Positions 57,633-64,000 of a DNA stretch of 64,000 nt are shown here, one piece after another. Positions within the stretch are counted from its first letter, which is position 1, and every line of letters starts with the position of its first letter. The DNA lies in NCBI GenBank assembly GCA_963693085.1, contig OY856409.1:663863591-663927590 (forward strand). The letters are read 5' to 3'. The DNA comes from Alisma plantago-aquatica (Eukaryota > Streptophyta > Magnoliopsida > Alismatales > Alismataceae). Position numbers and translations under genes: made by a program. The notes beneath the pieces were generated by a model. That model ran no database searches. It saw only the letters and a list, made by a program, of their open reading frames with translations, and was not told the origin of the DNA.

Positions 57633-58541
57633 ATGGCCTCATCCTCAGCTGTCCGTGGGAAGAAGAAAGTCGCCGGAAGAAAAAGAAGAGAAGATCGGGA
57701 AGCCACTCCGCCACTGACGATCATCAACGACATCGCCTTCGTCAACGGAGATGCTGGAGATCGATATCTACGGCTTTCCTCTAAAGCTCCTCTTCCCCGA
57801 CGCCCGGTCGAAGCTATGGACTTCATCAACATAGTCGATCTGGAGAATCTCTTTGGAGTGCAAAAGCTGAAGGACTTCATCAATCCTTCTTTTCCTATCT
57901 ATTCCACTAAGGTAGTCAACGAATTCTATGCCAATCTCTTATCCCACACCGAAAATGAAACCACATTCTTCTACACCATGGTCAATGGGCGTAGTTTTAA
58001 ATTTTCCGAAGGGGATATTCTTGATATGCTAGAAATTGATATAGATGAATACCAAGATTTCCTTGACCTTACCACCGGCAATCCACTAAATTTATTTTCC
58101 CATGATGACCACTCCACTAGCCTTAGTGATATAAAAAGAGCCATATTTCAAACCAATACCACTTGTCATGAAGATAGGGGAACCTATTATGCAATAAACC
58201 TGAAACCTGCATGTAGGATAGTAAACCTCATTGTTTCCACTAACATACATCCTAGAGCCAATAAATCTGAGGTCCCTATTTTCCGCATGTGTCTAATTTA
58301 TGCTATCATAAAAGAAATTCCTATAAACTTCATTCGCATAATACTTAAAAACATGCTTGAGTTTTCTGGCAATCCACCGTATGCCGATTTTGTATGCCAG
58401 ATCACTCAACATTGTCTTAAGTTACAAATTGAAGATATGGGGTATACATGGGAGCGTAGACCACCAAAGATAAGTAAGAACACCGTAGAGAAGATGGGGA
58501 TTGACTTTGGTCATAAAAGGGCAAGAGTAGAAGGAGAATAA
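57633..58541 (+). CDS. Env-like ORF of element A (putative plant transposon protein family)
   Basis: An upstream in-frame ATG at 57567 exists, but the ATG at 57633 (AACACAAATGGCC, good plant context) gives MASSSAVRGKKKVAGRKRRE, the usual basic start of this family. 302 codons. The core includes VEAMDFINIVDLENLFG, VVNEFYANLL, FFYTMVNGRSFKFSEGDIL and IFRMCLIYAIIKEIPINF. This matches the plant transposon protein-type domain found in env-like ORFs of Sirevirus and Athila elements. I see no signal peptide or clear transmembrane segment, so a true envelope role is doubtful. Nuclear basic patches are present at both ends. A TAA at 58539 ends it, but the same frame continues to 58868. Confidence 0.75.
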   Translation: MASSSAVRGKKKVAGRKRREDREATPPLTIINDIAFVNGDAGDRYLRLSSKAPLPRRPVEAMDFINIVDLENLFGVQKLKDFINPSFPIYSTKVVNEFYANLLSHTENETTFFYTMVNGRSFKFSEGDILDMLEIDIDEYQDFLDLTTGNPLNLFSHDDHSTSLSDIKRAIFQTNTTCHEDRGTYYAINLKPACRIVNLIVSTNIHPRANKSEVPIFRMCLIYAIIKEIPINFIRIILKNMLEFSGNPPYADFVCQITQHCLKLQIEDMGYTWERRPPKISKNTVEKMGIDFGHKRARVEGE

Positions 58542-58868
58542 TCACATCAAGATATACCACCACCCCCTCCTCCTACTAATCTTTCTGTTGATCCCATCCA
58601 AAATACTCTCACTTATCTTGTCGGCTCCCAATATCATCTTAGTAACCAACTCAACTATACCCACCATGCCATGACATACTTAAATCAAAGAATGCAAAAT
58701 CTTTCTCCGAGCCAAACCGATGAATATCCGCATTCCTTAAATCCTGGCATGCTCAACCCATTTAACCCTTCATACAACTACTATCAACCTCCACCTCCAC
58801 CATCAATGGATCTTGCACATACTCAATTTTCCTCCATACAATTGCAAGATATAGCTGCTCACTTCTGA
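58542..58868 (+). pseudogene. In-frame continuation of the env-like ORF after a stop
   Basis: The frame stays open for 108 codons past the TAA, with a Pro-rich IPPPPPPTNLS stretch, then QYHLSNQLNYTHHAMTYLNQ and YYQPPPPPSMDLAHTQ. The Pro/Gln/Asn-rich tail is typical of the C-termini of such ORFs, so the TAA is probably a recent nonsense mutation, or a readthrough site if the product is still made. Confidence 0.6.
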
Positions 58869-60118
58869 TTTGACCGAGTTCCCACATTTCTGGAAGCATA
58901 TGCGTTAACTACAACAGGTGCTTTGGATTGGCAAACTCTGGTCAAATATTATGGAGCCGAGCCATTTCTTGGGAAAGATCCGGACATCGATGTAATTCTT
59001 AAATCTTTCCAGTAAAGTGTTGAAGTTGTACTAGTTGTAATGACAATGATTGTAATTAATTGGTCATTTCTATATGATTGTAATATTCTCCAAGCTATTG
59101 AATGAAGTTTGCCATCTTTGCTTGATTCAAATGGTTATTCTTTTAAGCATATGAGACATTTTCAAAAAATATGGATTATAAGTTCATTATTGTAGAGCAT
59201 AACAAATAAGGGGAGTAATAATTAAAACATGCAACTATTAAAATTGTGGCTAAATTGACAAATGACAAAACAGTTCTCCAGAAACATCCTCGGTCGAGCA
59301 ACTAGTCGACCGAGAACACTGTCGGTCGAGCAATTGTCGACCGACTGGGTTTCTGTTTTCCAGACTGCCATAAATTGCATACATCTTTGTTAATCATGGA
59401 GATCATCTACAACATTTTATAGTTTTTGCTTAGTACTCAAACTTTCATTTGAGATATCTATCTAAGGGGGAGCAAAGCATAAGACTAAGGGGGAGATCAT
59501 AAAAACAACTTTGACCATTTAAATTGAAGAAGCTCACAAAAACATTGTAACCACCATATGTAGCTGGACATTTTCCTTGATTATAAAGAAATTTATGAAT
59601 TTATTCAAAATAGTATCTTATACTTGAAGGAACTCTCTACCCAAAACAGGGCTTAACATCCCTTGCATTTGGATGGAGACATTTTTATGTACTCTAAGCT
59701 TAGAGGATTCTCATTTAATTCAGGGCTTAACATCCTTTGATAAATGAGAAATCAATATACATTCATCATACGCTTAAGGGAATCTCATATCATTTCAAGG
59801 CTTAACATCCTTTGCAAATGATTGAGAAACAAACTGTGGATAAATTAGACAAAAATCTATGTTTTTAATAGGATATCCATTTAAGGGGGAGCATAATATT
59901 AAGGGGGAGAAGAAAAATAAAATATTCAACTTGGATATCTTTTTGAAGTGACAAAGGGGGAGAAAGAATATAAAAATCAAAACTATAAATGAGTTTCATC
60001 ACATCTTGGCCAGCACTCACTTGCAAAAACATAAATGGCTACAAAAGGTAATTTTCAGGTATGAAACTCACATGCTTTATATTTTCTTATTTCATATTTA
60101 GGAAATGTTTGTCATCTT
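58869..60118. other. 3' non-coding region of element A with hairpin pair and repeated polypurine tracts
   Basis: A hairpin pair lies at 59289-59314 and 59321-59345, with the arms of the LTR hairpins. Purine tracts occur at about 59464-59475 and 59489-59500 (CTAAGGGGGAG), 59883-59890, 59900-59912 (TTAAGGGGGAGAAG) and 59948-59963 (TGACAAAGGGGGAGAA). The phrase GGCTTAACATCC(C/T)TTG recurs at about 59651, 59724 and 59801. Repeated polypurine tracts upstream of the 3' LTR are a known Sirevirus feature. Confidence 0.8.
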
Positions 60119-60133
60119 CAAAAAGGGGGAGAT
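60119..60133 (+). promoter_or_regulatory. Polypurine tract of element A
   Basis: AAAAAGGGGGAGAT directly precedes TGTTGGATAAATTAG. Confidence 0.9.
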
Positions 60134-61542
60134 TGTTGGATAAATTAGATATTATGATAAATCCCTTTGTTTAGATGATGACAAACATTTCATTCTTATT
60201 AATCTAACGAGCTACTTGAGTGTGCAGGATGACAAAGTAGCAAGAGAAAATCCAAGAGCTTACTTAGTTTTATTTTCATGCAATGTAATCAATGTTGTAA
60301 AACTTGTACAAATATATAATGTACAAGTACTTAGATTTGCATGTAAATCAAGCGTTAGATTTTCCCTAGCCAAACACCATAGTTAGACATGTCATCCCAC
60401 TTTATTAGGATCACCTTTGCACACTCACACATATAATTAGTGCTTAAATTGAAACCTTGAAACAGGATCATTCTCGGTCGACGAACTCCTCGACCGAGAC
60501 ACTCTCGGTCGACCATCTTCTCGACCGAGAAAGATCCAAAGTAGCCGTTAGACACAACAAACAAGTTAGTTGGTAGTTGAAGAAAGACGTTGCAAATCAC
60601 TTGTTCCAGAGAGCCTGTCGGTCGACAAAAGATCGACCGAGTAGGTGTCTCGGTCGACCATTTGTCGACCGAGATGGTCTCTGAGAGCAACTACAGAATA
60701 AATTAATTAGCCGTTGTTAAAGCAACAACTTTGTACCTAACGGCTAGTTAAGCACTTAGAAACCCCTAGAAGTTGTCTAGAACGTCCTTAAGCATACTTA
60801 GGCCATTCCTATAAATAGGACAAGCCATAGGACACTAGAATTCACTTGTTACACTTGAGAATACACTTGAGCATACTTGAGCAATCTTTTGCAAGCAATT
60901 TGAGCACTGTGATCATTGGCCTATATTCTCCTTAGCTTAATCTCGTGTCCTATAGGCTAGATTCTCCTACCCACAGCAATCACAAGTTCACATACTTGGC
61001 TAGGAGATCTTACGCTTGATCTAGGCATATCAAGCCTCGGGCTTAAAGGATAAGTTGTAATTTCCTTTTCCTTTCTTGTTCCTGTTTATCTTTTGTACTC
61101 TCCTTGCTACTCCTAGGGTTGGAGGTTGCGGATTGGAGAGGGTTGACTTCTCAGGTGGAGAAGGGGACTTCAAGCTACTTCAAGAAGGCTATCGCAAGGG
61201 AAGCTACTTCAGAAGGCTGGTGCAACGGGAGTTGGTGCATCTACTTCAAGGGAAGGCTGCTTCAAGGTTGGCGATTACTTCTAGGTGAAGGCTGCTTGAA
61301 GGGTTAAGGAAAAGAGATTGTATTTTATGTAAATTCCTTGAAGAGGTAATAAAATAAATTTCTTTTCAAATCCCGGTTGGGTAAGCAACCGGGTAGTGGA
61401 TTGACGGCTATAGTATTTGCTATAGTTGGAACCACTCTAAACCTTGTGTCTCCTTGTCCAATATTTTCTTTGTGGTTGTTTAAGTTCAATAATTGTTAAA
61501 TTATCTATAAAACTCTATTCACCCCCCCTCTAGTAGTTTTCA
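60134..61542 (+). repeat. 3' LTR of element A
   Basis: Same length as the 5' LTR with about 12 substitutions and no indel that I can see. TATA box at 60810-60818. Followed by the GGGCG target duplication. Confidence 0.95.
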
Positions 61543-62735
61543 GGGCGAAGGCAAATTGGATACAAAATTCAATTCGGTCGACAATTTTGTCGACTGAGTG
61601 GACCTACAAGGTTGGTTAAAAGGAAAAAACTGACCCTAGAGGTACTTGTACATGCACAAATGAAAAACTGGATCCAAAAATCAAATCGGTCAAAAAATTC
61701 ATCGATCGAGGGGACCTCTAGGGTCAGTTAAAAGGAAAAAACCGACCCTAGACGTACTTATACATGTACGAAGGAAATCTGGATCCAAAATCCTAAACAC
61801 CCAAACTCAAACTTGGTCGAGAATTTCGTCTACCGAAAGAACCTTGATCGAGAAATTCATCGACCGAGGGGACCTCTAGGGTCGGTTAAAAGGAAACAAC
61901 TGACCCTAGAGGTGCTTATACATGTGTGAAGGCAAACTTGATCCAAAATTCAATTCGGTCGACAATTTTGTCGACTGAGGGGACCTACAAGGTCGGTTAA
62001 AAGGAAAAAACCGACCCTAGAGGTACTTGTACACGCACGAAGGAAAAACTGGATCCAAAAATCAACTCGGTCGACAATGTTTTCGACCGAGGAGACCTAC
62101 AAGGTCGGATAAAAGGAAAAAACCAACCCTAGAGGTACTAATACATGCATGAAAAGAAAATGGATTCAAAATTCAACTCGGTCAAGAATTTTTTTGATCC
62201 TTACAAGGTCGGTTATAAGGAAAAAAACCGACCCTATAGATCGAGAAATTACTCTCAGAGGTCTTGTAAAGTCGGTTTCTTAAGAAAAACTGACCCAAGA
62301 GGTCTTAAATGGTGCCCGCGTTTTTTGAAGGCATATAAGGTCGGTTATTTGGAAAAATCGACCCTATAGATTGAGGCGCGAAGCCAAAATCAAGCAAATT
62401 TATGTCGCGGGAAACTGTAATGGTCTTTCTAATCCCATTGTCTATAAGGTTGCTTATTTTATGAAAACCGACCCTATAAAGATACACTACAAGGTCGGTT
62501 ATTTTAAGAAAACCGACCCAAGTGGTCTTAAGTGGTGCCCCATTTTTATAGACATATGAGGTCGGTTATTTGGAAAACTGACCCTATAGAGTTACACTAC
62601 AAGGTCGGTTATTTTAAGAAAACTGACCCAAGAAGTCTTAAGTGGTGCCCACATTTTTTGTAGACATATAAGGTCGGTTATTTGGAAAAACTGTCCCTAC
62701 CTGTAGTGACGTTATTGGCAAAAAATGTAGTAGTG
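61543..62735. repeat. Right subterminal array of the CACTA, part 2, and right TIR
   Basis: About six imperfect tandem units of roughly 110-130 bp. Each contains a TCGGTCGACAATTTTGTCGA-type hairpin, then GGACCTACAAGGTCGGTTAA, AAACCGACCCTAGAGGTAC, a TTATACATG(C)ACGAAGG phrase and TGGATCCAAAA (for example 61570, 61690, 61850, 61958 and 62062). From 62200 the units shorten to GGTCGGTTATTT ... AAACCGACCC pairs. The terminal inverted repeat ends TGTAGTAGTG at 62735. Confidence 0.85.
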
Positions 62736-64000
62736 ATCATACAAGAGTCATAATAAAACCAATATGCATCACTACTAGATAGTGAGGGAAGATATAAAAT
62801 CTCATTTTTAGTTCATATATTATAATTTCAATCCATTAAAACTCCAATTTTAAACATATAGAGTAAGTACTAGGAGATTTCCATCTCAATCCATGTTGTG
62901 GATTTTGCCAAGTAAGGTCGGCGGTGCACAACCATTTTTGTTGATGTATCACGTCCCCTCTATCCTTACTATATATAACAAGGTTTCTCTCTCTCTTGAG
63001 GAGACTAGACATGAGGTTGATACAACGATCATGTTTGTGACTGGCGACATTCTCTGACTGACCACCCTAGGGCTATCCCCACCTACCTCCATCATGGAAC
63101 TCCGTTGGGTAGGGTCTATCAGCACCTTGCCACTCCACCCTCTGGCCTGGCTTTCTCAAACACTCACTACTCTAGGCTTCTGACATTATTCATGGTGTCA
63201 ATACTCTAGTGATGACCAGACAAGGTAGTGTAACCCCTGAATCTCTAGAAAAATCTAGAAAACTAGCAAGGCACTTTAGTCACCGATCTCTAGAAAATTA
63301 TGGGGAGCATCCCCCCTTATCCATCACACCCCTTTTAGAATCCTCCTCAAACTTGCATAAAATCATCTTTCCCTCAGCCCTGATGCCTACAAAAGGCAGA
63401 CCACGCCAACCATTCTCCTCACCTCAAGCATCTCCTTCAATTCCACCTACTCATTTATGCACATGAGCTATCTCCTCAGCTACTCCTCTCATTCAATACC
63501 TTACTTCCTACCCTGCCTTCCTACTCCCACCATCTCATTTTCCATATTGTATTATAAGTCCTGACATTAATCCTTCACGCTATAGTATCGAGTGAAGACA
63601 ATAGTGGCATAAGGGCTGAGTTGGTTCGGGAAAATAGTGAGACGGGATTGGGCTTAGGAGTGTTTGCAGTGTGGGGTACCCAGAGGTTGCATTGTAGGAG
63701 ATGTGCCAGTAGTCCCTCACCTGACCAGATATGTAAATCAGATCCCGCTTTTATAAGGAATTACTGAGATTGCCATTTACATTGGTATCATCTTACACAA
63801 TATGTACATAAAGAAAAATTATTATTGTATCATACTCTATCATTTTTTATAAATCACACGGATAAGGAACTATTTAATCATGAACATATTAAAGGCTCAT
63901 CACGTCCTTAAGTAAATTTAAAATATTAACACTACAATTTCCAATGATTTATTGGACTTAATTCGCATTCATTAATGCTTTATAATCTACTTGTTTCACT
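62736..64000. other. Unassigned right flank
   Basis: It starts with the ATC target duplication of the CACTA. A plus-strand frame of 85 codons (63209-63466, MMTRQGSVTPESLEKSRKLA) lies in a C-rich stretch at 63000-63540. No family is recognised and it may be a remnant of an unrecognised element. I see no RNA gene. Confidence 0.35.

Larger units (their letters stand above)
54286..61542 (+). mobile_element. Element A: young pol-less Sirevirus-like element with gag and env-like ORF
   Basis: LTRs 54286-55694 and 60134-61542 are both 1409 bp, begin TGTTGGATAAATTAG and end AGTAGTTTTCA. By eye they differ at about 12 positions (about 0.9%). The target duplication is GGGCG (54281-54285 and 61543-61547). 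The primer binding site matches initiator tRNA-Met and several polypurine tracts precede the 3' LTR. The interior has an open 295-codon zinc-knuckle/coiled-coil ORF and an env-like ORF, but no protease, integrase, RT or RNase H. That makes it a recently moved non-autonomous element relying on a helper Sirevirus (inference). Confidence 0.95.
48546..62735 (-). mobile_element. CACTA (En/Spm) DNA transposon, hosting element A
   Basis: The right terminus, read inward, is CACTACTACATTTTTTGCC (62735 leftward). The left terminus is CAATAGTACAAGAATGG from 48546, a mutated match. Both are flanked by the 3-bp target duplication ATC (48543-48545 and 62736-62738), as CACTA elements generate. Subterminal arrays of AAGGTCGGTTA ... 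AACCGACCCTA repeats lie inside both ends. Between them is a minus-strand gene remnant (49551-52451) with CACTA-specific domains. Without element A the transposon is about 6.9 kb. No TNP2-type catalytic transposase is recognised, so it is non-autonomous. Confidence 0.87.

Noticed and set aside
63209..63466. 85-codon plus-strand frame in the right flank
   Set aside because: Low-complexity Ser/Pro-rich translation of a C-rich stretch without start context or motif; mentioned only within the flank entry.

Overview
This window looks like intergenic, repeat-rich nuclear DNA of a flowering plant. I found no host gene, rRNA or tRNA that I can support. The DNA is AT-rich, and nearly everything I recognise is a transposable element: LTR retrotransposons of the Ty3/gypsy (Athila/Tat-like and Tekay/Del-like) and Ty1/copia (Sirevirus-like) types, plus one CACTA (En/Spm) DNA transposon. 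The species cannot be named from this.

Layout, left to right. (1) 1-7946 is old debris: an unassigned stretch, a minus-strand gypsy RNase H/integrase remnant (4010-5560), and a plus-strand chromovirus-like integrase remnant (6400-7000) inside a diverged inverted repeat. (2) Element H, Athila/Tat-like, spans 7947-20546 (target duplication ATATG). It has a decayed gag-protease, most of pol deleted and a truncated 3' LTR. Element E, 9424-17345 (target duplication TTTTA), sits in its leader: two 2.97-kb LTRs around a 2-kb interior without coding sequence. (3) Element D, Athila-like, spans 20767 to about 26010: 5' LTR, gag and the start of an env-like ORF, with no pol and no 3' LTR. (4) A minus-strand gypsy gag-protease remnant lies at 27290-28760. 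(5) Array B, 29790-47352, is an LTR-gag-LTR-gag-LTR arrangement of a pol-less Sirevirus-like element. Element C, 31823-38166 (target duplication AGAGG), is nested in its first gag. (6) A CACTA transposon spans 48546-62735 (target duplication ATC). It has subterminal repeat arrays and a broken multi-exon gene with transposase-associated, TNPA-like and Ulp1 protease-like regions. Element A, 54286-61542 (target duplication GGGCG), is inserted in its right subterminal array. A is a young pol-less Sirevirus derivative, with about 12 differences by eye over 1409-bp LTRs, an open nucleocapsid-type gag and a nearly open env-like ORF. (7) 62736-64000 is unassigned.

The insertions give relative ages: A is younger than the CACTA, C younger than B, E younger than H. 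No LTR element here has a complete pol, so each would have depended on enzymes made elsewhere.

The most unusual signal is a family of short CG-containing hairpins built on TCGGTCGA ... TCGACCGA. They cluster in the U3 part of the Sirevirus A LTRs, on both sides of A's env-like ORF, in longer-armed form in Sirevirus B, and also in the subterminal arrays of the unrelated CACTA transposon. Elements H and D carry comparable clusters with different words. In A and D a hairpin cluster and a TATA-like box lie directly upstream of the env-like ORF, which suggests an internal promoter module.
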